Source of the DNA: Micrococcaceae bacterium Sec5.8
Lineage (GTDB): Bacteria > Actinomycetota > Actinomycetes > Actinomycetales > Micrococcaceae
Direction of reading: 5' to 3'
Assembly (NCBI GenBank): GCA_039636775.1
Contig: CP143429.1
Span: 2,294,001 to 2,358,000, forward strand
DNA: 64,000 bases
A program made the position numbers and the translations under genes. Below the pieces are notes generated by a model that was given only the letters and a program-made list of their open reading frames with translations, was not told the DNA's origin and made no database searches. Shown piece after piece: positions 26,089-36,553 of the stretch (its first letter is position 1; each line of letters begins with the position of its first letter).

Positions 26089-26168
26089 GTTCTCCCCTAG
26101 TGAGCTTAAGAATTGACGACGGCGGATGTCCCCGCCATGCTGGACTTCGCTTCCATGTTACAGCGTTG

Positions 26169-27563
26169 TCAGGCCCTGATCTGGCCTTCGCCCTGGACGA
26201 TCCACTTGGTGGTGGTCAACTCCGTCAGGCCCATGGGGCCGCGGGCGTGCAGCTTTTGGGTGGAAATGCCGACCTCGGCGCCCAGACCCAGCTCGCCGCC
26301 GTCCGTGAAACGAGTGGACGCGTTGACAATCACGGCCGCGGAATCGACCTCGGCGATAAACCGTTCAGCGTTGCCGAGGTCATTGGTCAGGATAGCTTCC
26401 GTATGGCCGGTGGACCAGGTGCGGATGTGCTGGACGGCGTCGTCAAGGCTGTCCACCATGGCCACGGCGAGATCCAAATCCATGTACTCAGTGGCCCAGT
26501 CCTCGTCCGTGGCGGGGACGGACTCGATGGAGGCCGGCAGGGCCGCGCGGATCCGTTCGTCGGCATGCAGCGTGACGCCGGCAGCACGCAGGGCGGCGGC
26601 GACGGCGGGCAGGACAGTCGAGGCGGAGTGGACCAGCAGGGTCTCTACGGTGTTGCAGACGCTGGGCCGCTGGGTCTTGGCGTTGAGCAGGATGTCCACC
26701 GCCATGTCCTCGTTCGCGGAGGCGTCCAGGAAGATGTGCACGTTGCCCTCACCGGTCTCGATGACGGGCACCTTGGCGTTGGCCACGACGGACTGGATGA
26801 GGTCACGGCCGCCGCGGGGAATCAGCACATCGACCCGTCCGCGGGCACGCATCAGGGCATTCGCGCCTTCCCGGCCGAACTGGTCGACGCTTTGCACGGC
26901 GTCGGCGGGCAGCCCCACCGACTCCAGCGCGTCGCGGAGCACCGTGATGAGGGCCTCGTTGGTGGCGGCTGCCGCGGTGCCGCCGCGGAGGATGACCGCG
27001 TTGCCACTCTTCAGGCCCAGCCCGGCGATGTCCACGGTGACGTTGGGACGGGCCTCATAGATGGCAGCGACAACCCCCATGGGCACGTTAACCTGGCGAA
27101 GCCGCAAACCGTTGGGCAGGGTCTGGCCCCGCACCACGTTGCCGACCGGATCGGGCAGGTTGGCGAGGTTCTCCAGAGCGACGGCGAGAGCCTTAATCCG
27201 GCTGTCGGTCAGGGTGAGCCGGTCCAGCATGGCCGCAGAAGTACCGTTTGCTTTTCCGGCCGCGACGTCCCTGGCGTTGGCGGCGAGGATGTGGGCCGCA
27301 CGCTCCAGCAGCGCGGCGGCGATGGCCCGAAGACCGCGGTCTTTCCAGGCCCGGTTGGCGCGGGCCATCCGGCGTGCGGCGTGCCGGGAGCGGTCGGCGA
27401 TGGCGTGGACGGCCGCCTCGACGCCGCCGGCCCCGCTGTCTTCCGGCAGCGTGTCCGGGGTGGTTCCGCCGCTGCTTTCCGCCGGCCCGTCCGCGGGGAG
27501 CACGCCGTCGGCAAACAATTTTTCGGCGAGCAGGGCAGAGCGGGGGGTCAGGGCCTCAGTCAT
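26169..27563 (-). CDS. proA: Gamma-glutamyl phosphate reductase ProA
   Basis: ProA reduces gamma-glutamyl phosphate to glutamate semialdehyde in proline synthesis. The catalytic cysteine lies in [13 protein letters not shown] and the cofactor-binding region in [18 protein letters not shown]. At 464 residues it is about 40 longer than usual, because of a Gly/Pro/Ser-rich insertion around residues 17-50 that is probably disordered. A TAAACT hexamer lies 6 nt before the ATG, so besides readthrough from proB (26-bp gap) it may have its own leaderless promoter. Confidence 0.97.
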   Translation of the reverse strand: MTEALTPRSALLAEKLFADGVLPADGPAESSGGTTPDTLPEDSGAGGVEAAVHAIADRSRHAARRMARANRAWKDRGLRAIAAALLERAAHILAANARDVAAGKANGTSAAMLDRLTLTDSRIKALAVALENLANLPDPVGNVVRGQTLPNGLRLRQVNVPMGVVAAIYEARPNVTVDIAGLGLKSGNAVILRGGTAAAATNEALITVLRDALESVGLPADAVQSVDQFGREGANALMRARGRVDVLIPRGGRDLIQSVVANAKVPVIETGEGNVHIFLDASANEDMAVDILLNAKTQRPSVCNTVETLLVHSASTVLPAVAAALRAAGVTLHADERIRAALPASIESVPATDEDWATEYMDLDLAVAMVDSLDDAVQHIRTWSTGHTEAILTNDLGNAERFIAEVDSAAVIVNASTRFTDGGELGLGAEVGISTQKLHARGPMGLTELTTTKWIVQGEGQIRA

Positions 27564-27569
27564 GCTTCC

Positions 27570-27575
27570 AGTTTA
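27570..27575 (-). promoter_or_regulatory. -10 hexamer TAAACT before proA
   Basis: TAAACT ends 6 nt before the ATG at 27563, inside the 26-bp proB-proA gap. It suggests a second, leaderless transcription start within the operon. Confidence 0.45.
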
Positions 27576-27589
27576 GGCGGGCGGCAGGC

Positions 27590-28744
27590 TTAGACCAGCA
27601 CCAGATCGTCAACATGAACCACAACCCGGTCATATCCGCGGCCGAGCTCTTTGCCGAGCTCCTGCGTGGAGCGCCCGAGCATCTGCGGCAGCTCTTCGGC
27701 CGCGTAGTTGACCAGGCCCCGGGCAATGACGGTGCCGTCGGGCGAGACCATTTCCACGGCGTCGCCGGCCTCAAAGTGGCCGCGGACGGCGGAGATACCG
27801 GCGGGCAGAAGTGAGGTGTGCCGGTCGCGGACGGCCTTGACCGCGCCGTCGTCGAGGACCAACGTCCCCTCCACGGAGGCAAGGTGCGCCAGCCACAGCA
27901 GCCGCACGGGCTTGCGGGAACCGTTAACGGAGAACCAGGTCCCCACATCCTGGCCCGCCAGCGCTGCGGCGGCGTTACCGGTGGAGGTGACCAGGGCGGG
28001 AATGCCCGAGTCCGCAGCAATGGTGGCGGCTTCGACCTTCGTGACCATTCCCCCGGTGCCGGTGCCTGCCTTGCCGGTGCGTCCGATAGTTACGCCTTCG
28101 AGGTCCTGCGGGCCGGCGATGTGGGCGATCCGCTTGGCGCCGTGTGCCGGCGGGCCATCGTAGAGCGAGTCGACGTCGGAGAGCAGGACGAGCGCGTCGG
28201 CGCGGACCAGGTGGGCTACGAGGGCCGCGAGCCGGTCATTGTCGCCGAAGCGGATTTCGTGGGTGGCGACCGTGTCATTTTCGTTGACCACAGGCACGAC
28301 GCCGAGGTTCAACAGCCGGTCCAGGGCGCGCAAAGCGTTCGTGTGCTGCCGGCGGCGCATGAAGTCATCGGCGGTGAGGAGCACCTGGCTGACGGTGACG
28401 CCGTGGGCGCCGAAGGCGTGCGTATAGCGCGCCATCAGCAGGCCCTGGCCCACGCTTGCCGCGGCCTGCTGGGTGGCGAGGTCGCGCGGCCGCTTGGCCA
28501 GCCCGAGGGGGGCGAGCCCGGCGGCGATCGCTCCGGAGGACACCAGAATAATCTCGGTGCCGGCGTTGCGCTTCCGGGCAAGGGCGTCCGCCAGGTCGGT
28601 CAGCGCCTCCTCAGAAATGCCGCCCTTGATGGATGTCAGGGACGAGGACCCCACCTTGACCACAATCCGCCGGGCGCCGGACAGCACGGACCTGTCGGCC
28701 CCCGGCGCCGCGGCAGGACGTGCAGTGACGGCTTTACTCGTCAT
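27590..28744 (-). CDS. proB: Glutamate 5-kinase ProB with PUA domain
   Basis: ProB phosphorylates glutamate, the first and feedback-controlled step of proline synthesis. The amino-acid kinase domain starts with [12 protein letters not shown] (about residue 26) and includes [18 protein letters not shown] and [14 protein letters not shown]-terminal PUA domain (about 290-375) completes the 384 residues. ATG at 28744 overlaps the end of obg by 11 bp, giving translational coupling; an in-frame reading to 28900 only shadows obg. Confidence 0.96.
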   Translation of the reverse strand: MTSKAVTARPAAAPGADRSVLSGARRIVVKVGSSSLTSIKGGISEEALTDLADALARKRNAGTEIILVSSGAIAAGLAPLGLAKRPRDLATQQAAASVGQGLLMARYTHAFGAHGVTVSQVLLTADDFMRRRQHTNALRALDRLLNLGVVPVVNENDTVATHEIRFGDNDRLAALVAHLVRADALVLLSDVDSLYDGPPAHGAKRIAHIAGPQDLEGVTIGRTGKAGTGTGGMVTKVEAATIAADSGIPALVTSTGNAAAALAGQDVGTWFSVNGSRKPVRLLWLAHLASVEGTLVLDDGAVKAVRDRHTSLLPAGISAVRGHFEAGDAVEMVSPDGTVIARGLVNYAAEELPQMLGRSTQELGKELGRGYDRVVVHVDDLVLV

Positions 28745-30323
28745 CTGCTTCGCCCAGTCCACTCTCCTTGAGCGGCTTGGCGACCCTGCGGCTGCTGACG
28801 GATTCAGTCCAGATGCCGGCTTTACGTTCGGCTTCGAGCTCGGCGCGGGCCGCTGCCTTGGCTTCGCGGCGTTCAACCTGCTCATCACGCTTTTGTCCAC
28901 GGGTGGGCCGGTCGCCGATGTCGGCGAAGCGCACGTCGGTGCCGCGGGGTGCAGCCAGCAGCTCGGCGCCAGCCATCATGGTCGGCTCCCAGTCGAAGAC
29001 GACGCCGTCGTCCTCGCCGATGACGACCATGTCGCCGGGCACGGCGCCCTGCTTGAACAGTTCATTTTCGACGCCGAGCTTTGCCAGGCGGTCGGCGAGG
29101 TAGCCGATGGCTTCCTCATTGGTGAAGTCGGTCTGCTTGACCCAGCGCACGGGCTTGTCGCCGAGGACGCGGAACAGCGGCTCCAGGTTCTTCTCCTCGC
29201 GGCGGATCTTGAAGCCGGACTCGTTCACTGCACGCGGCTTGAGTACCGGGGCGTGCACCTTCGGCGGTGCGGCGGCGAGGGCGTCGCGGGCGGCCTGCAC
29301 GATTTCGCCCATCGCAAAGCCGAGCTGGCGGAGTCCTTCGTGGCTGGTGGCCGAGATCTCGAAGACCTTGTAGCCGCGGGACTCCAGCTCCGGCCGGACA
29401 AATTCCGCCATGTCTTTTCCGTCGGGCAGGTCCACCTTGTTCAGCGCGATCAGGCGGGGGCGGTGGTTGAGCGGAACGACTTCGCCGTCAACTCCGCTGT
29501 AGCTCATGTCGACGGCATATTTCTCCAGCTCGGCCTCGATGACAGCGAGGTCCGACAGCGGATCGCGGTCGGATTCGAGCGTGCCGCAGTCAAGGACGTG
29601 CACCAGGGCGGCGCAACGCTCAACGTGGCGCAGGAAGTGGTGGCCGAGGCCTTTGCCTTCGCTAGCGCCCTCGATCAGGCCCGGGACGTCGGCGATGGTG
29701 AACCGGACGTCGCCGGCCTGGACCACGCCGAGGTTGGGAATCAGGGTAGTGAAGGGGTAGTCGGCGATCTTGGGCCTGGCGGCCGACATGGCGGCGATCA
29801 GGCTGGATTTGCCGGCGGAGGGGAAGCCGACCAGGGCGATGTCGGCGATGGACTTCAGTTCCAGGACAACGTCGCTGGACTCACCTTCGATGCCGAGCAG
29901 CGCGAACCCGGGGGCGCGGCGCTTCTGTGAGGAGAGCGAGGCGTTGCCAAGGCCGCCGATGCCGCCGGCGGCCGCAATGTATTCGGCCCCCTCGCTCACG
30001 AGGTCTGCGAGGACTTCGCCGGACTTGGACTTCACCACGGTGCCAACGGGCACCGGGAGGATCAGGGTTTCGCCGTGTTTGCCGGCGCGCCAGTCGCCCA
30101 TTCCGGGCCCGCCGTTGGTGGCGTGGCGGTGGGGTGCGTGGTGGTAGTCCAGCAGGGTGGTGGTCTGGGGGTCGACGCGGAGGATGACGTCACCGCCGTT
30201 GCCGCCGTTGCCGCCGTCGGGACCGCCGAGGGGCTTGAACTTCTCACGGTGAACGGAGACACAGCCGTGGCCGCCGGTACCGCCGGATACGTGCAGTACT
30301 ACCCGGTCTACAAAGCTCGCCAC
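28734..30323 (-). CDS. obgE: Obg family GTPase (CgtA)
   Basis: Obg is a ribosome-associated essential GTPase involved in 50S assembly and stress signalling. The glycine-rich Obg fold is at residues 1-158 ([17 protein letters not shown]), followed by the G domain with G1 [11 protein letters not shown]3 DVPGLIEGA and G4 NKVDLPD. An OCT-type C-terminal domain (about 340-430) follows, then a charged tail. The GTG at 30323 has GGAG 7 nt upstream and gives 529 residues. It lies between rpmA and proB in conserved order, separated from rpmA by a terminator. Confidence 0.97.
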   Translation of the reverse strand: MASFVDRVVLHVSGGTGGHGCVSVHREKFKPLGGPDGGNGGNGGDVILRVDPQTTTLLDYHHAPHRHATNGGPGMGDWRAGKHGETLILPVPVGTVVKSKSGEVLADLVSEGAEYIAAAGGIGGLGNASLSSQKRRAPGFALLGIEGESSDVVLELKSIADIALVGFPSAGKSSLIAAMSAARPKIADYPFTTLIPNLGVVQAGDVRFTIADVPGLIEGASEGKGLGHHFLRHVERCAALVHVLDCGTLESDRDPLSDLAVIEAELEKYAVDMSYSGVDGEVVPLNHRPRLIALNKVDLPDGKDMAEFVRPELESRGYKVFEISATSHEGLRQLGFAMGEIVQAARDALAAAPPKVHAPVLKPRAVNESGFKIRREEKNLEPLFRVLGDKPVRWVKQTDFTNEEAIGYLADRLAKLGVENELFKQGAVPGDMVVIGEDDGVVFDWEPTMMAGAELLAAPRGTDVRFADIGDRPTRGQKRDEQVERREAKAAARAELEAERKAGIWTESVSSRRVAKPLKESGLGEADDE

Positions 30324-30395
30324 GTGGATCTCCTCAGTGCTGTTCCCGAGGGCGTCCAGAGACACCCAGGATGATGATAGTGCGGTTAAAACACC

Positions 30396-30426
30396 GGTGG
30401 AGCGGACCTAATGGCCCGCCCCACCG
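30396..30426 (-). terminator. Terminator after rplU-rpmA
   Basis: The minus-strand hairpin with outer arms CGGTGG/CCACCG and a largely paired interior is followed by TGTTTTAA. It separates the ribosomal protein genes from obg-proB-proA, though partial readthrough is likely. Confidence 0.65.
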
Positions 30427-30441
30427 ATTTAAGACTGGTTG

Positions 30442-30705
30442 TTACTCTGCAGCTGCAGCAGCCACAATGTTCACAACGCGGCGACCACGGCGGGTGCCGA
30501 ATTCGACAGCGCCGGGGGTCAGTGCGAACAGGGTGTCGTCGCCGCCACGGCCAACGCCGGCGCCCGGGTGGAAGTGGGTGCCACGCTGGCGGACGATGAT
30601 CTCGCCTGCGGAAACTACCTGGCCGCCGAAGCGCTTGACGCCGAGGTACTGGGCGTTTGAGTCACGACCGTTGCGAGTGGAACTCGCGCCTTTTTTATGT
30701 GCCAT
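30442..30705 (-). CDS. rpmA: 50S ribosomal protein L27 (bL27)
   Basis: This is the 87-residue bL27, whose N-terminal tail reaches toward the peptidyl transferase centre. It begins [19 protein letters not shown] and includes [16 protein letters not shown]. The mature N-terminus follows Met directly, without the Firmicutes-type cleavable extension. It is 61 bp downstream of rplU and in the same transcript. Confidence 0.98.
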   Translation of the reverse strand: MAHKKGASSTRNGRDSNAQYLGVKRFGGQVVSAGEIIVRQRGTHFHPGAGVGRGGDDTLFALTPGAVEFGTRRGRRVVNIVAAAAAE

Positions 30706-30766
30706 TTGGAAATGCCTGCCTTAAAATTCTGGGGAATCTGCTGAAAACCTGAACAGTAACGGTACG

Positions 30767-31075
30767 TTACTTGATACCGGTGATCTTGACCTTGGTCAAT
30801 TCCTGACGGTGACCCTGGCGCTTCTTGTAGCCGGTCTTGTTCTTGAACTTCTGGATGACGATCTTGGGACCGCGAAGGTCCTCAAGGATCTCAGCCGTAA
30901 CCGTTACCTTGGCCAGGTCCGAAGCTGCAGACGTGACCTTGTCACCGTCCACCAGGAGCAGTGCGGGCAACTCAAAGGTGCTGCCGGCTCCACCGGGGAC
31001 GCGGTTCAGGGTAACGAAGTCTCCAACGGAAACCTTCTCTTGGCGGCCGCCTGCGCGGACAATCGCGTACACCAC
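30767..31075 (-). CDS. rplU: 50S ribosomal protein L21 (bL21)
   Basis: This is a 102-residue bL21 starting with [15 protein letters not shown] and ending in a [14 protein letters not shown] tail that contacts 23S rRNA. GTG at 31075 gives the usual length; another in-frame GTG four codons upstream (31087) is possible. It is the first gene of rplU-rpmA, with a 516-bp gap to rne upstream. Confidence 0.97.
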   Translation of the reverse strand: MVYAIVRAGGRQEKVSVGDFVTLNRVPGGAGSTFELPALLLVDGDKVTSAASDLAKVTVTAEILEDLRGPKIVIQKFKNKTGYKKRQGHRQELTKVKITGIK

Positions 31076-31591
31076 TGGGGAACTCACTTCTCTCGACGTT
31101 TATTACTAGATTTGCGTGCGGAACCTGGGTCCAAAGGTGATGGTCCGGCTCACGCTGTGCCTCTACGCCGGTGGGTTCCCCGGGGGAACCCATGAGCTAT
31201 CCCGTGGACATTCGCACTCGAAATCAAGTGGAGCGTCCTCAAGGTCATAACCCAAGTGTTGGCGTAAGCACCGAAGATCTAGACTACGCTAATTTCGCCT
31301 TCGGCCGCAAATGAGGCTGGTTCCGAAGTGGGGTACGTGATAAGCGGCACCCTGTATGGACGGGGCGATGCTGCAACGACTTCCGGAACCGTGCCTAACC
31401 ATCGTACAGGCTCCCCGTCACGCAGCAGCTCAGGCGCGCAGCCGCGGCGCGTCGGGAACCTCAGGGAGAGCTCCCGGGCCCTCCGCCCCCGGACTGATAG
31501 CTGCTTAACGAGGCCGCGGGCGCGGTCCGGAGTTCGGGACAACTGCTCCCGGTCCGGACCGCACCCGCGGCCGTGCTGGCGTGCTGCCGGG
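31076..31591. other. Non-coding region between rne and rplU
   Basis: This 516-bp gap contains the rne terminator-like inverted repeat (31512-31572) and, in the rplU leader, a compact hairpin built from TGGGTTCC / GGAACCCA at 31172-31192. A bL21 leader that mediates autoregulation is known in other bacteria; whether this hairpin plays that part is not shown by sequence. No coding frame with a ribosome binding site is seen. Confidence 0.5.
31512..31572 (-). terminator. Long inverted repeat downstream of rne
   Basis: Two 19-nt arms (31512-31530 and 31554-31572) pair with a single mismatch around a 23-nt loop, starting 20 bp after the rne stop. No T-run follows. It may be a terminator or an RNase-stable 3' end. 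Confidence 0.55.
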
Positions 31592-34500
31592 TCAGAGCTC
31601 GGACGCCGGAACACCGACGCCGAGAATGATCGGTTCGCTCGAGGCACGTTTGGCTACCGGCGCGGCCGGGGCTTTGGCCTCGTGCACCGCAACGGCTGCC
31701 GCCTGCGGAGTCTCCCGGCGTTGTTCCACCGACGTCTCATTGGCGGCACCCTGGGCGCGGCTGGCACTGCGGTTGCGGCGGCCGCGGCGCGGCCGGGACG
31801 TTCCGGCGTCAGCCCCGGTCCGGGCTGCGGCTGCCGGAGCCGTAGTTGCCCGCTCCTGCACGGCGGGCTCCTGGCCGGACGGCAACTGGCCTGCCTGCTC
31901 CTGGTCTGCCGGCTTCTGGTCTGCCGGCTTCTGAGCCGGCGAGGCCGCGTCGGCCGCGCCGAGGTGGGCGAAGGCCTCGGTCAGCAGGTCCAGGGTCAGT
32001 GCCGGCGATGCGGCCTGGTCGGCGTGCTCCACGAACGGCAGGGCGACCTGGTCGCCGCCGAAGGTCAGCACGGCACCGGGACGACCGGCCGCTTCCTCGG
32101 CTGCCGCTAGCTCCACGGCGGCGTCGACGGCGGCCTGGCGGGCTCCGGCCTCTGCAGCGGCGGCTGACTCCCCGTCATGCAGGTGGGCGGCGTGGGCAGC
32201 GGCTGCGATGTTTGCCAGCGCGGCGCGGGTTGCCTCGGCCTTGGCGTGGCGCTCGGCGTCGGTCGGTTCGGTGTGCACCGCTGCCGGGGCGGTCTGCTCG
32301 TCTGAGCCCTGGCCGCCCCGGCCGCGGCGGCGGCTCTTACGTTCGGTGCGGGCGGCCGGCTGCTGCTCAGTGCGGGGCACGTGGTGCTCGGCGGCCACCA
32401 CGTTGGCGCGGCGGTGTTCCACAGGCTCGTCGTGGGTGACGATGCCGCGGCCGGCGCACGCTTCGCACTCCTCGCCGAAGACTTCCAGCAGTCCGGTGCC
32501 CATCCGTTTGCGGGTCATCTGCACGAGGCCCAGCGACGTTACTTCCGCCACCTGGTGCTTGGTCCGGTCCCGGCCCAGGCACTCCACCATGCGGCGCAGC
32601 ACGAGGTCGCGGTTGGATTCGAGCACCATGTCGATGAAGTCGATCACGATGATGCCACCGATATCGCGCAGCCGGAGCTGGCGGATGACTTCTTCGGCCG
32701 CTTCGAGGTTGTTCTTGGTGACGGTTTCCTCCAGGTTGCCGCCGCTGCCGGTGAACTTGCCGGTGTTGACGTCCACCACGGTCATGGCTTCCGTACGGTC
32801 GATGACCAGGGAGCCGCCGGAGGGCAGGAAGACCTTGCGGTCCAGGGCCTTGTGGATCTGCTCGTCGATGCGCCAGGCGGCGAAGATGTCCGTGTCCTTG
32901 GTCCACTTCTCCAGCCGGCCCACCAGGTCCGGGGCCACGTAGGTGACGTAGGCCTCGATGGTGTCCCACGCTTCCTCGCCGGAGACGATCAGCTTGGAGA
33001 AGTCCTCGTTGAAGACGTCACGGACAACCTTGATGGTCAGATCCGGTTCGCCGTAGAGCAGCTCGGGTGCCAAAAGCTTGGTCGACGTCGACTGGCTCTC
33101 GATGCCCTCCCACTGGGCCCGGAGGCGGTTGATGTCGTGGGTGAGCTCTTCCTCGGACGCGCCCTCCGCAGCGGTGCGGACAATGACGCCCGCATCCTCG
33201 GGCAGGCGGTCTTTGAGGATCCGCTTGAGGCGGTTGCGTTCGACGTCGGGCAGCTTACGGGAGATGCCGGTCATGGAACCGCCGGGGACGTACACGAGGT
33301 AGCGTCCGGGCAGTGAAATCTGGCTCGTGAGGCGGGCGCCCTTGTGGCCGACCGGGTCCTTGGTGACCTGGACCAGGACGGGGTCGCCGGACTTCAGCGC
33401 GTTCTCAATCCTGCGCTGCTTGCCTTCAAGGTTAACGGACTCCCAGTTGACTTCGCCGGCGTAGAGGACGGCGTTGCGTCCGCGTCCGATGTCAACGAAA
33501 GCGGCTTCCATGGACGGCAGCACGTTCTGGACTTTGCCCAGGTAGACGTTGCCGATCAGGGAGTCCTGCTGGGTCTTCGAGACGAAGTGTTCGGCCAGCA
33601 CACCGTCTTCGAGGACGCCGATCTGGATTCTGTCGTCGCGCTGGCGGACGATCATCTGGCGGTCCACGGATTCCCGGCGGGCCAGGAACTCGGCCTCGGT
33701 GATGACGGTACGGCGGCGGCCGGTGTCGCGGGATTCGCGGCGGCGCTGCTTCTTTGCTTCGAGCCGGGTGGATCCCTTCAGGGACGTGACGCGGTTGTTG
33801 ACGGGAGCCTCGGTGGCAGCGCGGGGTGCGCGGACCCGGGTCACTGTGTTGGGCGGATCGTCGTCTTCCCCGCCCGTCAGCTCCAGGTCCTGCTCACCAC
33901 GGCGGCGGCGCCGGCGGCGGCGGGACGTGACGCCGTCCTCAAGCTGCTCGCCGGTGTTTTCGTCCGCTTCGTCGTCCGCGTCCTCGGACTCGTTGTCGGC
34001 GTCCGGCTCGCTGGTGTCAGATCCGCGGCTGCTGCGTCCACGGCGTCCCCGGCTGCGGCGCCGGCGGCGGCTTCCGGCGTCGTCGCCTTCACCCTCCTCC
34101 TCAGTTTCTTCTTCGTCAGCTTCTGCCGTGGCGGCAACCGGGGCAGGGCGGACGGCAGCGGTCAGGTCCGGCGCCTGGAAGATCATGGACGAGAGCATGC
34201 CTGGCTCCAGGAAGAGTGAGGCGGCGGAGGGCACGTCGGCGGCACCTGCCGCGACGCTCTCTGCAGGCGCTGCGGGGGCCGCTGGAATTGTCTCCGCGGC
34301 TGGGCTTTCCGCGGCGGGCGTTTCGGCGGCGTGGTTCCCGGCAGCCGGAGTCTGGGCAGCAGGCGTTGCCGCGGCAGGGGCGGCCGACTTGGCGCGGCTG
34401 GCCCTGCGCCGGACCGGCTTCTCCACCGGCGCGTCTGCCGTTTCGGCGACGGTCGTTTCCACGTCGGCGGCTGCGGGCCCTGCGGATGCCTCGTCAACGA

Positions 34501-34804
34501 AAACCGGCAGGGTTTCGGCCGGTTCGGTGACCTTGCGGGTGCGTGAACGCCGGGCGGGAGCTTTCGCTTTGGCTTCGGGGGCGGGAGCCTCCGCGGCGGG
34601 AGCGTCGGCAGCGGCGGCCGGGACTGCTGTGTCCGCCGCGTCGGTTGCCGTTTCTGCTGTGGGTCCGCTCTTGGGAAGGGCCTTGCGGCGGGTCCGGAGG
34701 GGCCGCTTCGGCGGCGTGACCGCGGCCGGCGCCTCTCCTGCTTCTGCGGCGTTCCCGGCGACGCGCGGTTCTTCATTGCCTGTTACAACCTGGTCATGAT
34801 CCAT
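31592..34804 (-). CDS. rne: Ribonuclease E/G
   Basis: This is the main endoribonuclease of RNA decay and rRNA processing, 1070 residues long. A disordered Ala/Glu/Pro-rich N-terminal arm of about 350 residues, with Arg-rich blocks such as RRRRRSRGRRG, precedes the catalytic region. That region has an S1 domain near 395-480 (NVYLGKVQNVLPSMEAAFVD), the DNase I-like active site VVDVNTGKFTG, the acidic motif VIDFIDM, and the Zn-link CEACAGRG. A disordered C-terminal arm of about 240 residues follows. This layout matches actinobacterial RNase E, in which both arms recruit partners. ATG at 34804 has GGAG upstream; GTG at 34816 is an alternative. Confidence 0.95.
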   Translation of the reverse strand: MDHDQVVTGNEEPRVAGNAAEAGEAPAAVTPPKRPLRTRRKALPKSGPTAETATDAADTAVPAAAADAPAAEAPAPEAKAKAPARRSRTRKVTEPAETLPVFVDEASAGPAAADVETTVAETADAPVEKPVRRRASRAKSAAPAAATPAAQTPAAGNHAAETPAAESPAAETIPAAPAAPAESVAAGAADVPSAASLFLEPGMLSSMIFQAPDLTAAVRPAPVAATAEADEEETEEEGEGDDAGSRRRRRSRGRRGRSSRGSDTSEPDADNESEDADDEADENTGEQLEDGVTSRRRRRRRRGEQDLELTGGEDDDPPNTVTRVRAPRAATEAPVNNRVTSLKGSTRLEAKKQRRRESRDTGRRRTVITEAEFLARRESVDRQMIVRQRDDRIQIGVLEDGVLAEHFVSKTQQDSLIGNVYLGKVQNVLPSMEAAFVDIGRGRNAVLYAGEVNWESVNLEGKQRRIENALKSGDPVLVQVTKDPVGHKGARLTSQISLPGRYLVYVPGGSMTGISRKLPDVERNRLKRILKDRLPEDAGVIVRTAAEGASEEELTHDINRLRAQWEGIESQSTSTKLLAPELLYGEPDLTIKVVRDVFNEDFSKLIVSGEEAWDTIEAYVTYVAPDLVGRLEKWTKDTDIFAAWRIDEQIHKALDRKVFLPSGGSLVIDRTEAMTVVDVNTGKFTGSGGNLEETVTKNNLEAAEEVIRQLRLRDIGGIIVIDFIDMVLESNRDLVLRRMVECLGRDRTKHQVAEVTSLGLVQMTRKRMGTGLLEVFGEECEACAGRGIVTHDEPVEHRRANVVAAEHHVPRTEQQPAARTERKSRRRGRGGQGSDEQTAPAAVHTEPTDAERHAKAEATRAALANIAAAAHAAHLHDGESAAAAEAGARQAAVDAAVELAAAEEAAGRPGAVLTFGGDQVALPFVEHADQAASPALTLDLLTEAFAHLGAADAASPAQKPADQKPADQEQAGQLPSGQEPAVQERATTAPAAAARTGADAGTSRPRRGRRNRSASRAQGAANETSVEQRRETPQAAAVAVHEAKAPAAPVAKRASSEPIILGVGVPASEL

Positions 34805-35278
34805 ATGTGGCGACACTCCTGCCCCTGACGTGCCGCCACATCCGGCACCCGTGAGGGCAATTATTTGTCAACACCCGCGGGCATTGACAGAAGTCAATTG
34901 GATACCCTCAGGTTCGCACCGGCAGTGGGGTGCGGCAGCCCTGGAGAGCCGGCGGAAATGTTCGAAAACCCGTTGATCTACTCATCACAACCAGGTGCCG
35001 TCCAATGGAATTGCGGGACAGCCTGGACCAGAGGATCCGACGCGTCCTGCTCATCATTGGCGGTCTTGGAAACAAAATCGCCGGACCGGGACCCGGATGT
35101 GGATCGGGTTCCAGCCACGATCATTGTCTCACAAGAGCCGTCAAAGCAGGCGTAAGCCAGGCATCCGGACGTGGGTCTGGACCGAATGCCTTAGGAGAGC
35201 TCCACGGCGCCCGGGGTCCACCCAGCCGCCGGCGATACAATCAAAACCAGTTGTACCCGACCGAAGGACAGTCAATCC
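34805..35278. other. Non-coding region between rne and the VKOR gene (divergent)
   Basis: These 474 bp hold the divergent control regions of rne and the VKOR gene. A long rne 5' UTR is plausible, since rne is commonly autoregulated through its leader, but I see no strong conserved structure. A TACAAT hexamer at 35236-35241 is a candidate -10 for the VKOR gene. Base composition is lower in GC than the flanking genes. Confidence 0.5.
35236..35241 (+). promoter_or_regulatory. -10 hexamer TACAAT of the VKOR gene
   Basis: TACAAT lies 38 bp before the ATG, placing transcription start about 30 nt upstream. The -35 region is not recognisable. Confidence 0.45.
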
Positions 35279-35950
35279 ATGCCCAGCATCTCCAGTGCCA
35301 CCGGCGAGGCAGCCGCGCGGCAGCACGGTCCCAGCACCTCCGTTGCCGACCGGCCGCTGCCCCCGATGACCCGGGTCCGGCCGTTCGCGTGGCTTCTGCT
35401 GATCACCGGCGTCGTCGGCTGGCTTGCCTCCGGGGCCCTGGTGCTGGAGAAGCTCGCGGTGCTTAAGGACCCCAGCCACGTAACGGTCTGCGATGTGAAC
35501 CCGTGGATCTCCTGCGGGCAGGTCATGCAGACCTGGCAAGGTTCGGTGTTCGGCTTCCCCAACATGTTCATGGGCATCGTGGCGTTCGCGGTCGTCATCA
35601 CCACAGCGATGGGCATGCTCGCCGGGGCAACGTTTGCGCGCTGGTACTGGCTGGGCCTGCAGGCCGGAGTAACCCTCGGGTTCGCATTCGTGGTCTGGCT
35701 CTGGTCGCAGGCGCTGTACTCCATCCACATCCTCTGCCCGTTCTGCATGGTTGTCTGGGCTGCGATGATTCCGATCTTTGTCTGGGTTACCGTCCGCAAC
35801 GTGTCCCACGGCGTCCTGCCATTGCCGGCCGGTCCTGCCCGGATCGTGGGCGACTCCGGGTGGATCGCCGTCGCGCTGCTTTACGTCGCTGTGGTGGCGT
35901 CCATTTTCTTCGCCTTCATCCAGGTCTTTATCGGAACCTCAGGATATTAA
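35279..35950 (+). CDS. Vitamin K epoxide reductase (VKOR) family protein
   Basis: This is a quinone-linked membrane thiol oxidoreductase that in actinobacteria re-oxidises DsbA-type proteins to drive disulfide formation outside the cytoplasm. The 223-residue protein has about five membrane helices after a 30-residue N-terminus. The loop cysteine pair is in VCDVNPWISCG and the active-site CxxC is CPFC in the helix HILCPFCMVVW. AAGGA lies 10 nt before the ATG. No DsbA partner is adjacent; it lies alone between rne and ndk. Confidence 0.92.
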   Translation: MPSISSATGEAAARQHGPSTSVADRPLPPMTRVRPFAWLLLITGVVGWLASGALVLEKLAVLKDPSHVTVCDVNPWISCGQVMQTWQGSVFGFPNMFMGIVAFAVVITTAMGMLAGATFARWYWLGLQAGVTLGFAFVVWLWSQALYSIHILCPFCMVVWAAMIPIFVWVTVRNVSHGVLPLPAGPARIVGDSGWIAVALLYVAVVASIFFAFIQVFIGTSGY

Positions 35951-36007
35951 GGCAACAACAGCCGGTTGATCCGCCTCCGGCGGTCCGGCCGGATCACCGC
36001 GCTGAGA

Positions 36008-36054
36008 TGACAGCTAAGGCCAATGTTCGCGATGAACATTGGCCTTAGCTGTCA
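36008..36054. terminator. Bidirectional terminator between the VKOR gene and ndk
   Basis: A perfect 21-bp inverted repeat (arms 36008-36028 and 36034-36054) with loop GCGAT sits between two convergent genes. No T-run is present, but the stem is the longest perfect one in the window. Confidence 0.8.
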
Positions 36055-36084
36055 CCTCGACGGGTGCGGGGGTTCGAAAGACTC

Positions 36085-36498
36085 CTAGAACCAGATCTTG
36101 ATCTCGCGCTCGGCGGATTCCTCCGAGTCCGAGCCGTGGACCAGGTTCTGCTGCACCTTCAGGCCCCAGTCGCGGCCGAAGTCGCCGCGGATGGTGCCGG
36201 GGGCCGCCGTCGTGGGGTCGGTGGTGCCGGCGAGCGAGCGGAAGCCCTCGATGACGCGGTGGCCCTCGAAGATCGCGGCGACGACGGCGCCGCTGAGCAT
36301 GAATTCGACGAGCGGCTCGTAAAACGGCTTGCCCACGTGCTCTTCGTAGTGCTGTTCGAGGAGTTCACGGCTCGCGTGTACCTTCTTGAGTTCGGCCAGG
36401 GTGTAGCCCTTGGCCTCGATGCGGGCGATGATGCTGCCCGTGAGGTTCCGGCTGACGCCGTCGGGCTTGATCAGGACGAGGGTGCGCTCAATGCTCAC
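36085..36498 (-). CDS. ndk: Nucleoside diphosphate kinase
   Basis: Ndk equalises NTP/dNTP pools by phosphate transfer through a histidine. At 137 residues it starts with [16 protein letters not shown] and contains [15 protein letters not shown]. The canonical active-site segment NxxHGSD reads NLVHGSDS near the C-terminus. It follows the DUF4233 gene and folC on the minus strand, in the order folC-DUF4233-ndk seen in mycobacteria. Confidence 0.98.
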   Translation of the reverse strand: MSIERTLVLIKPDGVSRNLTGSIIARIEAKGYTLAELKKVHASRELLEQHYEEHVGKPFYEPLVEFMLSGAVVAAIFEGHRVIEGFRSLAGTTDPTTAAPGTIRGDFGRDWGLKVQQNLVHGSDSEESAEREIKIWF

Positions 36499-36553
36499 AG
36501 TTGCTCCAATGTGTTGGGGTGGGGTCCGGGCTTAGTTTAGTTGGTCGCAGCGT

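Noticed and set aside
28745..28900. N-terminal extension of ProB
   Set aside because: It is antisense-free but lies inside obg in a different frame with Arg/Pro/Ser-rich sequence; the start at 28744 gives the normal length.
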